A DNA stretch of 64,000 nt, from the NCBI GenBank assembly GCA_004377185.1, contig SOIM01000012.1, positions 100,998 through 164,997 on the forward strand, read 5' to 3'. Each line of letters starts with the position of its first letter. The stretch's first letter is position 1. The notes beneath the pieces were generated by a model. The model was not told where the DNA came from. It worked only from the letters and a program-made list of their open reading frames with translations, and did not search any database. The translations under genes and the position numbers were made by a program. Positions 8,931 to 17,926 of this stretch are shown here, one piece after another. This DNA is from Methanomassiliicoccales archaeon. Its GTDB lineage: Archaea; Thermoplasmatota; Thermoplasmata; RBG-16-68-12; SOIM01.

Positions 8931-9077
8931 TCATGTGAGTAGTATCATAACGGGACCCATCTTGCCCCAGCCCTGTTTCTTCTTCTTAGAGAGGGACCTC
9001 TTCTGAGCCAGATCGACAACCTTTATTCCCTTCTTTGGTCGAGTAGCTCCAACTCTCTCAACGGATATTGTTTCCAT
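8931..9077 (-). CDS. Small basic protein, 48 residues (uncertain)
   Basis: This ATG-initiated short frame encodes a Lys/Arg-rich peptide (VGATRPKKGIKVVDLAQKR, then SLSKKKKQGWGKMG). A purine-rich GGGCGGGAG directly abuts the ATG, which is too close for an ideal ribosome binding site. Protein-like composition is the main support. No family is recognised; a nucleic-acid-binding peptide is a guess from the charge. Confidence 0.35.
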   Translation of the reverse strand: METISVERVGATRPKKGIKVVDLAQKRSLSKKKKQGWGKMGPVMILLT

Positions 9078-9187
9078 CTCCCGCCCCCCATTCTTTCAAG
9101 AATGTTTTGACTCTAAGACTGTCTAATGTAATCATTGGTTTCCTGTCTATTAATAGGTTTCGCATCACCGTTTTCGCCAACTTTTAA

Positions 9188-10327
9188 ATGCAGGGACACA
9201 ATCCTTTCCCAATGCCCTGGGTGAACGGTCAGATTCTGACGGAAGAAGGATTCCAAGAGGGGAGCCTGGAATTCGATCAGGAGAGCATCAAGGAGATTAC
9301 CAGACAAAAACCCAAGGAGCCAATGGCAAACGGACTTGTGCTCCCACTCTTTGTCAACGCACATACCCACACAGGTGATTCGTTCATCAAGGAAGGCTTG
9401 GAGGGATCATTGGAGGAGATAATGGCCCCGCCCGATGGGTTGAAACACCAACTCTTGGAAAAGGCCTCGGACGACGAGATACTGGCTGGGATGAGGCAAT
9501 CGATGGAACGGATGAGCGATTCTGGAATATCTCACTTCGTGGACTTCAGAGAAGGCGGAGTGAAAGGCACATCACTGTTGTACCATGCCGCCCTCGATTC
9601 GCAAGCAACCCCGGTTGCCTATGGCAGACCCGCTGGAATGGAGTATGACAAACAGGAGATCGAGTCTCTTCTGAGAATAGTGGATGGCATAGGAATCAGC
9701 AGTATCTCGGACTGGAACATATCTGTCCTGGAAAAGCTGAGCAAAGATGCAAAGTCCTCCGGCAAGGGGTTCGCACTTCACGCCAGTGAGGGGGTAAGGG
9801 AGGATGTCGATGCAATCCTGGACTTGGAACCTGACTTCCTGGTGCATATGATTGAAGCGACTGATGACGACCTGGAAAGATGCGCGGATGCAGGAATCCC
9901 GATTGTAGTCTGCCCAAGGTCGAATGCCTTCTTTGGAAAGGCCCCCAATCTGAGCAATATGCTTGCGAAAGGGGTTACCCTCATGCTTGGAACCGACAAT
10001 GCGATGCTGAGCTCACCGTCCCTTTTCGATGAGATGCGGTTCATTCGGCAAATGTCGGGGGAAAAGGGAAACCTAACATCTGGCTCTATTCTCAGAATGG
10101 CTTTGAATTCCCGAAAAGCTTTAAAAGGGCAATCGGCTTTATCACTCCAAATCGGGCAACCTTCGGAATTTCTTGTTCTGGAATGGTCCTGCGAGAATCC
10201 TGAGCATTGTATTGTGGCAAGGACTTCGGAACGGGACATTTCACTGATTGCTCGAGGCGGAAGACTGTGGGTCAAGAGACGGGACGGTCTTAAGGAGGAA
10301 TCAAACTGGCAAGAAGGAAGAAGTTGA
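9188..10327 (+). CDS. Amidohydrolase-superfamily (cytosine/SAH deaminase-like) enzyme
   Basis: This 379-residue metal-dependent hydrolase has the full set of superfamily ligands. These are the N-terminal HxH in NAHTHTGD, a later His in FALHASEG, the VHMIEAT strand, the CPRSNAFFGK segment and the metal-binding Asp in LGTDNAML. CPxSN with GTDN is typical of the deaminase branch (cytosine, guanine, SAH/MTA deaminases). The exact substrate cannot be read from sequence. The start is ATG 9188, about 35 bases after CTATTAATAG; ATG 9212 is an alternative. The stop overlaps the TTG start of the CBS gene, so the two are translationally coupled at the head of a five-gene plus-strand run. Confidence 0.85.
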   Translation: MQGHNPFPMPWVNGQILTEEGFQEGSLEFDQESIKEITRQKPKEPMANGLVLPLFVNAHTHTGDSFIKEGLEGSLEEIMAPPDGLKHQLLEKASDDEILAGMRQSMERMSDSGISHFVDFREGGVKGTSLLYHAALDSQATPVAYGRPAGMEYDKQEIESLLRIVDGIGISSISDWNISVLEKLSKDAKSSGKGFALHASEGVREDVDAILDLEPDFLVHMIEATDDDLERCADAGIPIVVCPRSNAFFGKAPNLSNMLAKGVTLMLGTDNAMLSSPSLFDEMRFIRQMSGEKGNLTSGSILRMALNSRKALKGQSALSLQIGQPSEFLVLEWSCENPEHCIVARTSERDISLIARGGRLWVKRRDGLKEESNWQEGRS

Positions 10328-11163
10328 GAGTCAAGGACTTGATGACTCAGAACCCCGTAGTTGCCAAGCTGCCAGGCTCCCGAGAAGACGTCCTAAGACT
10401 GTTGGTGAAGCACAAAATCACAGGTCTCCCAGTCACAAAGAAGGACGGTACGTATGTTGGCTTTGTGGCCAGAAAGAACCTCTTCGCTCAGCCGGAGGAA
10501 GAACAGTTGGCTCTGTTGATGAAGAAGGACTGGCCGACAATCTCTCCCAATTCCAAGGTTGAGGATGCCGTTGACTTCATGATTAAGAAAGACGTTCATT
10601 TCCTCCCCGTCGTTGAGAAGAAGAAGGTTCGGGGGATAATCACGCCTGCGGACATCCTCATAGTTGTGGAGAAAACGCAGCTTGAGATCCCTGTGGAAGA
10701 GCTTCTTCGTTCCCCTTGTGTTCCGATATATGAACTCACTCCTCTGGTTGTCGCCTTACGGATAATGGGTGTGGCAAAGGTGTTCGCCCTGCCGGTTCTG
10801 GACAAGAAAGGGCATTTGTCAGGGATAATCACGGACAGGGACATCTTTGACAAGAGCCATGTCGATGCTACGATTGCCATGTCCGACCTGGGTCTGGCCG
10901 AGGAAGAGGATAGCTGGACCTGGGAAGGTCTCAGAAACATAATGAAGCTCTACTACGAAGAATCCAAGATACGTCTTCCGGATATATTCGTGAAAGATGT
11001 CATGGTCTCGGGTCCCACAACTGTGTTTGCGAAGACCGGGGTGAGCGAAGCATCTCGATTGATGAGGAAGAATGACTTTGGCCAGTTGCCGATCAGGGGC
11101 ACGGATGACAGACTCTTCGGAATGATATACGATCTGGACGCGTTGATCGTTCTATTGAGTTAG
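10324..11163 (+). CDS. Four-CBS-domain protein
   Basis: This 279-residue protein is built of two CBS pairs. Recognisable cores include VKDLMTQNPVV, VGFVARKNL, VHFLPVVEKKKVRGIITPADIL, VFALPVLDKKGHLSGIITDRDIF, VKDVMVSGPTTV and FGQLPIRGTDDRLFGMI. CBS pairs bind adenosyl ligands such as AMP, ATP or SAM and act as regulatory modules. There is no attached enzyme domain, so it is a stand-alone sensor. The start is TTG 10324, overlapping the amidohydrolase stop, with AAGGAAG upstream. It may regulate a neighbour, which is inference from position only. Confidence 0.88.
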   Translation: MRVKDLMTQNPVVAKLPGSREDVLRLLVKHKITGLPVTKKDGTYVGFVARKNLFAQPEEEQLALLMKKDWPTISPNSKVEDAVDFMIKKDVHFLPVVEKKKVRGIITPADILIVVEKTQLEIPVEELLRSPCVPIYELTPLVVALRIMGVAKVFALPVLDKKGHLSGIITDRDIFDKSHVDATIAMSDLGLAEEEDSWTWEGLRNIMKLYYEESKIRLPDIFVKDVMVSGPTTVFAKTGVSEASRLMRKNDFGQLPIRGTDDRLFGMIYDLDALIVLLS

Positions 11164-11175
11164 AGAGGATGTAGA

Positions 11176-12654
11176 ATGACAAGAAGATATGACGAGGTCA
11201 TGTCTCTTTCCCTCCGGAGAGGATTCATCTGGCCGTCGGTGGACATATATGGAGGTTTTGCGGGTTTCTATGATTACGGTCACCTGGGCGCAGCGATGAA
11301 GAGAAAGTGGGAGGACATCTGGCTGAAGTACTTCCTGGGCCTGAGCGACAGATATCATCTCATAGACACGACCAACATACTTCCTTTCAAGAGTCTGAAA
11401 GCCTCGGGCCATGTTGATCATTTCACAGACACACTCGTCAAATGCTCTGACTGCGGTGTCTCCCACAGAGGAGACCATCTAGTGGCTGACACTACAGGGA
11501 AGTCGGCCGAGGCCCTCAGCACGGCAGAGATTGATAGCGAGATAGAGAACCTGGATATCCGGTGTCCCGAGTGCAAAGGGAAGCTGCTGCCCTCTACCGA
11601 GTTCAACATGATGTTCCCTCTTTCCGTTGGGCCAACCGGCACTGACCAAGCCTTCCTGAGGCCTGAGACCGCCCAAGGGGCATACCTGAACTTCAAAAGG
11701 GAGTTCGAATCGCTGAGGAGGAAGATTCCATACGGTCTGGCCATAATCGGACGGGCATTCAGGAATGAGATATCCCCCAGACAAGGAACCTATCGAATGC
11801 GGGAGTTCATCCAAGCGGAGCTCCAGATATTCTTCAATCCCAGGACCTTCGACGATGAGTTGGACTTCGCGAGCGTGGAGGATGAGCCAATCCGCATTTC
11901 CTTCGAGGACGAGAAGGAAGAGGGCGAAGTTGGAGAAATCAGAGCTGGAGATTTGCTCGATAGGCTACCGAAGTTCTACGTATACCACATGGTCAAGATT
12001 CAGCAGTTCTATCTAGACATCCTGCGAGTTCCCAGGGACAGGTTTCGTTTCGCGGAGCTGGGAGAGAAGGAGAGGGCCTTCTACAACAAAATCCACTTTG
12101 ACATTGAGATGAACATAGATTCGTTGGGAGGCTGGGGGGAGATCAACGGAATCCATTACAGGACGGACCACGACCTGAAAGGGCACCAAGCAGGGTCGAA
12201 TGAAAAGATGACGGTCAGCGTGGAAGGAGAACGGGTCCTGCCTCACGTCCTGGAACTCAGTTTTGGAGTGGACAGAAACATCTGGGCTTTTCTGGACGTG
12301 TTCTATGAGAATGAAGAACGTGCACTGCTCAGATTGCCCAGAGAAATCGCTCCAATCACTTTCGGCGTTTTCCCGTTGGTGTCGAAGGGGGGTCTTCCTG
12401 AGTTGGCAAGGAAGGTGCATGACTCAATCAAGGACGATTTCAGCTGCTTCTATGACGAAACTGGATCCATCGGAAAGCGCTATGCGAGGATGGACGAGAT
12501 AGGAACACCCTTCTGTTTGACAGTTGATTTCGACTCCCTCGAATCGGACGATGTGACAGTAAGAGACAGGGACAGTACTCACCAGAGAAGAATGAGCATT
12601 TCCGGGCTGCCAGAGGGTCTGAGGACACTCCTCAAAGAAGGTTCAGGGTTTTGA
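11176..12654 (+). CDS. glyS: Glycyl-tRNA synthetase, archaeal/eukaryotic type
   Basis: This class II synthetase charges tRNA-Gly. It has 492 residues, short for the archaeal family (about 560-590). Signatures include RRGFIWPSVDIYGGFAGFYDYGHLG, a CSDC/CPEC zinc region, FNMMFPLSVGP, FLRPETAQGAYLNF (motif 2 region), AIIGRAFRNEISPRQGTYRMREFIQAE, FDIEMNIDSLGGWGEINGIHYRTDHDL and the C-terminal anticodon-binding domain (VFPLVSKGGLPELA). The start is ATG 11176 after AGAGGATG, 12 bases behind the CBS gene. The stop TGA overlaps the ATG of the next gene. Confidence 0.95.
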   Translation: MTRRYDEVMSLSLRRGFIWPSVDIYGGFAGFYDYGHLGAAMKRKWEDIWLKYFLGLSDRYHLIDTTNILPFKSLKASGHVDHFTDTLVKCSDCGVSHRGDHLVADTTGKSAEALSTAEIDSEIENLDIRCPECKGKLLPSTEFNMMFPLSVGPTGTDQAFLRPETAQGAYLNFKREFESLRRKIPYGLAIIGRAFRNEISPRQGTYRMREFIQAELQIFFNPRTFDDELDFASVEDEPIRISFEDEKEEGEVGEIRAGDLLDRLPKFYVYHMVKIQQFYLDILRVPRDRFRFAELGEKERAFYNKIHFDIEMNIDSLGGWGEINGIHYRTDHDLKGHQAGSNEKMTVSVEGERVLPHVLELSFGVDRNIWAFLDVFYENEERALLRLPREIAPITFGVFPLVSKGGLPELARKVHDSIKDDFSCFYDETGSIGKRYARMDEIGTPFCLTVDFDSLESDDVTVRDRDSTHQRRMSISGLPEGLRTLLKEGSGF

Positions 12655-13442
12655 TGGCTGCGTTGGATTTCGTTGAGCGTCTGGTTCGCTCGTTGGATGA
12701 CTCAATGAAAGATCTGACAGAAGGGCTCAGCCGTGTTGGGATATCCTTTTCAGGTGGTTTGGATAGTTCAATAATCGCAACACTTGCTTCCAAGTACACC
12801 AACCCAAGACTGTATGTTGTGGGGGTGGAAGGGAGTCCTGACATACTCAATGCCCGCTCTGCCTCGGAGACACTGAATCTCCCTCTTGTCGAATCAATCC
12901 TGACGGAGGATGCGGTCAGGGACATGATTCCCGAAGTCGTCCAGATCATCAGGACCAAGAACCCTGTTCTCGTATCCTACAAGCTGCCCGAATATTCAGT
13001 CTCAGAAGTTGCAGAGGAGAAGGTAATCCTCCTGGGAAACGGTGCAGACGAGCTTTTCGGAGGCTATTCCCGATACACCAAGATGAGACCAGATGAACTA
13101 AGGAATGCCATGGAATCCGACCTGACAGAACTCCTGATGAACGAAATACCAATGGACAACAGGATCGCTCGCCTCTCCGGCAAGATATTCGAGTATCCCT
13201 TTCTCTCCGCGGGTGTGGTGGAAGTTGCGATGGACACTCCGCTAGAGTTGAAAGTCAAAGGGGAAGAAAGGAAGATAGTCTTGAGGGGAGCGGGGAAGAG
13301 GCTTCTCCTCTCGGATGAGATATGGACGAGAAAGAAGAGGGCAGTGCAATACGGAAGCGGAACCATCAAACTGATGAGAAGAGTGGCAAAGGCCCATGGC
13401 CTGTCAATAAGTCAATATCTTGACCAACTTACAAGCTTTTGA
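12654..13442 (+). CDS. Asparagine-synthase-type PP-loop ATPase domain, stand-alone
   Basis: This 262-residue protein matches the ATP-pyrophosphatase half of asparagine synthetase. It has the PP-loop SFSGGLDSS and the adenylate-binding strand LYVVGVEGS. It also has the LLGNGADELFGGYSRY segment, the counterpart of GEGADELFGGY. The glutaminase half is missing, so ammonia or another amine would be the donor. It could be an amide ligase other than asparagine synthetase. The start is ATG 12654, sharing bases with the glyS stop, which indicates coupling. It ends the run that starts at 9188. Confidence 0.85.
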   Translation: MAALDFVERLVRSLDDSMKDLTEGLSRVGISFSGGLDSSIIATLASKYTNPRLYVVGVEGSPDILNARSASETLNLPLVESILTEDAVRDMIPEVVQIIRTKNPVLVSYKLPEYSVSEVAEEKVILLGNGADELFGGYSRYTKMRPDELRNAMESDLTELLMNEIPMDNRIARLSGKIFEYPFLSAGVVEVAMDTPLELKVKGEERKIVLRGAGKRLLLSDEIWTRKKRAVQYGSGTIKLMRRVAKAHGLSISQYLDQLTSF

Positions 13443-13533
13443 ACGTTCGGTCATGCTGCGCGCCTATTCCGCGGTATCATCAATGATTATTGGGTCGAAA
13501 TCGTTAATACCGAATTCGAAGAGTAATAATCGA

Positions 13534-13806
13534 ATGGCTCGTTCTAAGAAGATGTCCGAGGATGCCAAGGCACTCTGGCTGCTGGGGGTATGTCAGAGAA
13601 GGCTGAAGGAGAATCCCAAAGACGTTGATGCTCTTTTTTGCAAGGGTGTTGCCTTGGCGAAAATGGGGAAGTACAAAGAGTCGATCATCCACCTGAACAG
13701 GGTCACTCTTTTGAGTCCAAAGTATCCAGGCATCGACCTTTTCAAATCAAGAGTGTATGAGGCTCTTGAACAGAAGGTCAGTTCCATACTGGACTCAGGG
13801 AAGTGA
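13534..13806 (+). CDS. Small TPR-like protein
   Basis: This 90-residue protein contains two TPR-like helix pairs: AKALWLLGVCQRRLKENPKDVDALFCKGVALAKMGKYKESIIHLNRVTLLSP. These fit the TPR consensus W-x2-L-G-x2-Y and A-x3-P. The start is ATG 13534, about 27 bases after TTAATA (leaderless). An earlier frame opening at 13420 overlaps the previous gene and is not TPR-like. A scaffold role is expected; partners are unknown. Confidence 0.75.
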   Translation: MARSKKMSEDAKALWLLGVCQRRLKENPKDVDALFCKGVALAKMGKYKESIIHLNRVTLLSPKYPGIDLFKSRVYEALEQKVSSILDSGK

Positions 13807-13978
13807 GTGGGGAACGTTGGAACGCTCGCGCGTGGTCTTCTTGAGTTCGTGAGTCGAGTAGAGCCTTCCGCAGACTTGGAGAAAATCACGAACCAGATGT
13901 CTGGAGGATTATCAACTTCGATAACGAAAGAAGAATTGGTTTATAGCCCAACCATTTTGAGAGTAGTGAGTCGAATCC

Positions 13979-14635
13979 ATGTTCTCTGACCAAGAATCTG
14001 GGAAAAGGAACGGGACCCGTTGCGCCCCGTCGACAGACAGTGGTGATCAGGCACGAGCACACGCCCTGGATAGGAGTGGGCCGCTTATCAACAGAGAACC
14101 TTTGGCGGATAAGAAAGCCACTGCAAGTGAACTCCCAGATGTTGAGAAATCCTCTATGTATCTTGTAGAAGAGGAAAGATCGGAGAAATCGTATGAGCTA
14201 TTCGAGAAATCCCTTGCCAGGGGGCTTCCTGGCCTCTGTGCGACACGTGTCTACCCCGAGATCTTGAGAAAGAGATATGACTTTGGCGATTGCGCCATGC
14301 TCTGGCTTTCAAACGCAGGAAAGGAGGATTCCATCAGGCCCCGTGATCTGGAAAGGCTCAGCCTGCTCCTGGAACAGTTCATTTCGACAAGAAAAGGGGT
14401 TGTTCTCGTTGACGGCATAGAATACCTAATCACAAACAACGATTTCGTGACCGTCCTCAGACTAATTCAGAGCTTGAGGGACCAGATTGCGATGAATCTG
14501 GCCATTATGATAATCTCCCTCAACCCTTCTACCCTTGGGTTCCAGGAACTGAATCTGCTGGAACGGGAAATGGATTCCATCCTGAGGATGTGCTCTCCGA
14601 CCACACATGGCCAGCAAGATTTTCAAGGTCGATAA
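13979..14635 (+). CDS. DUF835 protein
   Basis: This 218-residue protein has a ~60-residue polar N-terminus followed by a DUF835 domain. It contains SYELFEKSLARGLPGLCATRVYP, MLWLSNAG, LVDGIEYLITNNDF and IISLNPSTL. The LVDGIEYLI-NN core and the ISSSP/ISLNP segment match the C-terminal domain of the DnaA-like protein at 542-2662. DUF835 is common in archaea, often attached to histidine kinase or sensory modules, and its biochemical role is not established. A possible TATA box (GTTTATAG) is near 13940. The gene heads a short run with an unknown protein and a small GTPase. Confidence 0.82.
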   Translation: MFSDQESGKRNGTRCAPSTDSGDQARAHALDRSGPLINREPLADKKATASELPDVEKSSMYLVEEERSEKSYELFEKSLARGLPGLCATRVYPEILRKRYDFGDCAMLWLSNAGKEDSIRPRDLERLSLLLEQFISTRKGVVLVDGIEYLITNNDFVTVLRLIQSLRDQIAMNLAIMIISLNPSTLGFQELNLLEREMDSILRMCSPTTHGQQDFQGR

Positions 14636-14680
14636 TTACCGAAAAAGGTTTATGTTGTGGAAGCAAGATTCGAAAAGAGA

Positions 14681-15088
14681 ATGAGTCACATGTTGCGTGA
14701 GGTACAAGACATCATTGACTACGACTTCCTCAACCAGAAACTGGATGTTCCAGTGAAGCTGGACATCCTATTCTATGAGCTGGATAGGGTGGAGAAGACC
14801 CTCGAGGTGGAGGGAACTCCTTACGTTTTCCTTGACCCTGCCGAGGCTGACATCTCCCCCGAGGGAGGTAGGAGGAAGTTCCAGCAACATGAGAAATGGA
14901 TTAGGGAGAAGCTTTCCAGGGAGGAAGTGACCTCATCAGTACCTGAAGAGTCCGATACATTGAACGAACTGTACGACTTCCTGATCGATAGCCTGTGGAG
15001 GGACGACATCCACGCGATGATAATCCTCACTCTGGCTCAGATAGTGATAGTCAAAGGCCTTAATCGATATTGTCAGCCCAATAACTAG
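14681..15088 (+). CDS. Conserved-looking hypothetical protein
   Basis: This 135-residue acidic protein is predicted mostly helical (MLREVQDIIDYDFLNQKLDVPVKLDILFYELDRVEKTL; TLNELYDFLIDSLWRDDIHAMIILTLAQIVI). No family is recognised. ATG 14681 lies about 30 bases downstream of GGTTTATG, fitting a leaderless start; the frame opens at 14657. It sits between a DUF835 gene and a Ras-like GTPase gene on the same strand, each with its own TATA-like box. Confidence 0.7.
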   Translation: MSHMLREVQDIIDYDFLNQKLDVPVKLDILFYELDRVEKTLEVEGTPYVFLDPAEADISPEGGRRKFQQHEKWIREKLSREEVTSSVPEESDTLNELYDFLIDSLWRDDIHAMIILTLAQIVIVKGLNRYCQPNN

Positions 15089-15135
15089 TCAGGCCGAAAG
15101 TTCAAGTTTTTCATTTTTGAGATTGGCGCATAAAG

Positions 15136-15144
15136 GGTTATAAG
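15136..15144 (+). promoter_or_regulatory. Putative TATA box for the small GTPase gene
   Basis: GGTTATAAG is centred about 24 bases before ATG 15164, the distance expected for a leaderless archaeal transcript. Confidence 0.4.
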
Positions 15145-15163
15145 CCTGAAGTTTGTTGAAATC

Positions 15164-15994
15164 ATGCCGTGGGAGTCCATGTCTGAATATGTCAAGAAGA
15201 AGATACTGCTCTTGGGTGATGGAGCGGTCGGAAAGACCTCCTTGATCCGAAGGTTCGTGGTTGACAAGTTCAGTGATGACTACATAGCCACCATAGGGAC
15301 GAAAGTGACCAAGAAAGATGTTAGACTGAAAGCCCATGGAGAGGAGTACTTCATCACTCTCATGATATGGGATGTTCTGGGGCAGAGAGGATATTCGGCA
15401 GTGCAAGCCAGCAGTTTCAGGGGCTCTCAAGGAGCAATGATGGTTTACGACCTTACAAGACCGGATACCCTCAAGTCCCTGGAGGAGTACTGGATCCCCC
15501 AAATACACGAATCAGTAGGCAAGATTCCTATTGCAATAGTTGGAAACAAGGTTGACCTCATCGACAGGATAAGACCTTACGAAGAGGAAGCCAAAGAATT
15601 CTCGGCCGCATATGAATCGGTCTCATACCTCAGCAGTGCAAAATCAGGAGAGAACGTGGAGAAGATCTTCCGTGTGATCGGCAAGGAGGTCTTGGAGGAG
15701 AGGAGGATAGAAGAGGCGGGGAAGTCCGTAGAAGTGGAGGTACCTCCTTCGATAGTCCAGGCCTCTGACAAGATCATCATGGACTTCTGCAATCAGTTCG
15801 GTGGCATTCAAGCTGGTATGCCGATTGTCAGGGAGCAGTTCATAAAGGCTGGAGTTAACATAAAGAGTCCGACCAAAGAGGGTCTGATCAAGGCGGTCAA
15901 CAAGTTGGCCGAGGTCGAGAAAATAGTCAAGGACCCTCAGACAGTGACATTGAACAAGAACCGGAGATTGGCATTGATCAGGGATGCCAGATAG
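15164..15994 (+). CDS. Ras/Rab-like small GTPase with C-terminal extension
   Basis: This 276-residue protein's first ~185 residues form a Ras-superfamily G domain. It has G1 GDGAVGKTS, a switch I Thr in YIATIGTKV, G3 IWDVLGQRG, G4 NKVD and G5 SSAKSG. G3 has DVLGQ in place of the canonical DTAGQ, a Gln-retaining variant also seen in Rab-like prokaryotic GTPases. The remaining ~85 residues (IIMDFCNQFGGIQAGMPIVREQFIKAGVNI) look like a helical module with no prenylation Cys motif, so membrane attachment is not lipid-based here. The start is ATG 15164 behind a TATA box at 15136-15144; ATG 15179 is an alternative. Confidence 0.88.
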   Translation: MPWESMSEYVKKKILLLGDGAVGKTSLIRRFVVDKFSDDYIATIGTKVTKKDVRLKAHGEEYFITLMIWDVLGQRGYSAVQASSFRGSQGAMMVYDLTRPDTLKSLEEYWIPQIHESVGKIPIAIVGNKVDLIDRIRPYEEEAKEFSAAYESVSYLSSAKSGENVEKIFRVIGKEVLEERRIEEAGKSVEVEVPPSIVQASDKIIMDFCNQFGGIQAGMPIVREQFIKAGVNIKSPTKEGLIKAVNKLAEVEKIVKDPQTVTLNKNRRLALIRDAR

Positions 15995-16002
15995 ACCTGG
16001 CG

Positions 16003-17568
16003 TTAGCTCATTCTTACAAGGGGTTTTGTCATATAGGGCGCTTCAAGAGAATAGTCCAGCTTTCTGTAATAGTACCTGGCCCCAACGCCACTGGTTACCG
16101 ATATCTTATCCAATTCCCACTCTTCTGCTGCAATTCTCTCACACTCTCCCAACAACTTCTTTCCGAAACCTCTGTGCTGCCATCTTTCCCCCGATGGTTC
16201 ATCAATGGGTGCGACCTCTCCGAGGACCTTCAGCTCTCTCACTCTCGCCAATCCATCTGATCTTCTTAATCTTGCGTAGGCCACGAGACCATTTGTTCTT
16301 TCTTCTGTGAAGGAAAGGAAGACCTCAGTACCTCCCGAGGCTTCATACTCGGTCCTCTTCATCCCTATTTTCGCATCACTGGCCGATATTCCCCCATTGA
16401 TCCTGCCGATCTCTCGACATCTGATGCAGTTACACCCTTCATTCTTATCCTTCAGCAGCTTCTGGGCAAGAAGCCTTATGTCCCCCTTTCGGACACCGTC
16501 CACTATTAGGGGAGCGGGTATGTCCCTCTGGATTCTCTGTATCCTGACCCATTCAGGTATGATTCTCTTTATGTCTGCAAGAAGCTCGGCAACCTCTTCC
16601 TCATGGTAGGGTGTGAATTCCCCTGCTTGCCAGCTTTTGTAGAGTTTCGTCCCCTCAATCACCAGCGTCGGATAGATCTTTATCATGTCTGGTTTGTAAT
16701 CATCGTTGGTGAAGATTTCGCGAAAGGACGCCAGGTCTTTCTCATATGAGGACCCCGGCAGTCCCGGCATCATGTGATAACAGACCTTCAACCCTCTGTC
16801 CTTTGCCAGTTTGGTGGCTGTCTTCGTCTCGCCAGTGCCGTGCCCTCTGTCCACTCCCTGGAGTATATGATCGTCAGTGATCTGAGCACCAAGCTCCACT
16901 CGGGTCGCACCCAGTGCCATCGAATGGTCCGCTTCCTTTCTCCCAAAGCAGTCAGGTCGCGTTTCGATGGTCAGACCGATACATCTTGACTCGGCCTTCT
17001 CGTTAAGCGATTGAGCATCCCTCAGAGTTCTGGAATCTCTTCCGTTCATTCCGTCCAGGCATCTCTTCACGAACCATGTTCTATAGCGGGGGTCGAAGGT
17101 TGTAAAGGTCCCACCCATCACAATCACGTCCACCTTGTCCACTGAGTGCCCGGTGGCCTTCAACTGCTCCAATCTCGCAACCATCTGACGATATGGATCG
17201 AAATCATTCTGGATTGCCCTTAGGGCAGCAGGTTCCCTTCCAGTGTAGGATTGCGGTGTGCCGGACTCCACGCCACCGGGACAGTAGGAACATTTCCCAT
17301 GGGGGCATGGATTGGGTCTTGTCATGACAGCTACCACAGCCACCCCTGAAAGCGTTCTTGAGGGCTTGGTCCTCAAAAGGAAGAGCACTTGGTTCTTCAT
17401 TCTCTCGGGGCAACTAGCGAGAATCTCCGAATTTGTTGGGAGCTGTTCCAGACCGTATTTCTTGCAGAGACGGACCTTTGCCCTTTGGAGCTGATCCGGG
17501 GTACTTATTTCCCCTGAAACGATGGATTGGATGATATCCTCACTGAGTTCCACGTTCTCTTCAACCAA
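16003..17568 (-). CDS. elp3: Elp3-like tRNA U34 acetyltransferase (radical SAM + GNAT)
   Basis: This archaeal Elp3 modifies wobble uridine, using acetyl-CoA and radical SAM chemistry to make carboxymethyl-U34. It has 521 residues. The cysteine cluster CPHGKCSYC binds the 4Fe-4S cluster, and VDVIVMGGTFT, TIETRPDC, LGAQ, VCYHMMPGLPGSS and IKIYPTLVIEGTKLY follow. A zinc-binding CNCIRCREIG precedes the C-terminal GNAT domain (RGFGKKLLGECERIAAEE; YYRKLDY). The annotated TTG 17568 is weak. A GTG five codons in (17553) would sit at a leaderless distance from CTTAATATTT near 17580. It converges with the GTPase gene, leaving 8 bases between stops. Confidence 0.95.
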   Translation of the reverse strand: MVEENVELSEDIIQSIVSGEISTPDQLQRAKVRLCKKYGLEQLPTNSEILASCPERMKNQVLFLLRTKPSRTLSGVAVVAVMTRPNPCPHGKCSYCPGGVESGTPQSYTGREPAALRAIQNDFDPYRQMVARLEQLKATGHSVDKVDVIVMGGTFTTFDPRYRTWFVKRCLDGMNGRDSRTLRDAQSLNEKAESRCIGLTIETRPDCFGRKEADHSMALGATRVELGAQITDDHILQGVDRGHGTGETKTATKLAKDRGLKVCYHMMPGLPGSSYEKDLASFREIFTNDDYKPDMIKIYPTLVIEGTKLYKSWQAGEFTPYHEEEVAELLADIKRIIPEWVRIQRIQRDIPAPLIVDGVRKGDIRLLAQKLLKDKNEGCNCIRCREIGRINGGISASDAKIGMKRTEYEASGGTEVFLSFTEERTNGLVAYARLRRSDGLARVRELKVLGEVAPIDEPSGERWQHRGFGKKLLGECERIAAEEWELDKISVTSGVGARYYYRKLDYSLEAPYMTKPLVRMS

Positions 17569-17604
17569 ATCAAAATATTAAGAACTGTTGGTAAGACCCT
17601 CGGC

Positions 17605-17916
17605 CTATCCGAACATCATCCCCTCGTAATCGTTCTTCTCGGGCATCTTCTTTCCTTTCTGTTTAAACCTTTTTCTTTGAGTTGCTTTGCGACCCACGAA
17701 AGCGAAGTCCGAACGTAATAGCCTCACAAATGTCTTGTCAGGAAGTTCCTCGAATTCCAGTATGCCTCTGGACTGAAGGGCCTTCAGGGTCCTCTTAAGG
17801 ATGCCGGAAGAAATCTTCAGCTCCCACTGCAGGTCGGATGTCGTGACTGGATAGGTCTCAAGCAGGATGCGGAGTATTCTCGCCTCCAAGGAATCGGATT
17901 CTATCTCTATCGGCAT
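17605..17916 (-). CDS. Winged-helix DNA-binding protein
   Basis: This 103-residue protein has an N-terminal winged helix (LEARILRILLETYPVTTSDLQWELKISSGILKRTLKALQSRGILEFEELPDK). A Lys/Arg-rich tail (GRKATQRKRFKQKGKKM) follows. It is last in a three-gene run after the genes at 18211-18669 and 17927-18205, with a 10-base gap. A transcription regulator is the likely role; the basic tail may add nucleic-acid affinity. Confidence 0.75.
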   Translation of the reverse strand: MPIEIESDSLEARILRILLETYPVTTSDLQWELKISSGILKRTLKALQSRGILEFEELPDKTFVRLLRSDFAFVGRKATQRKRFKQKGKKMPEKNDYEGMMFG

Positions 17917-17926
17917 GGAACGTCCT

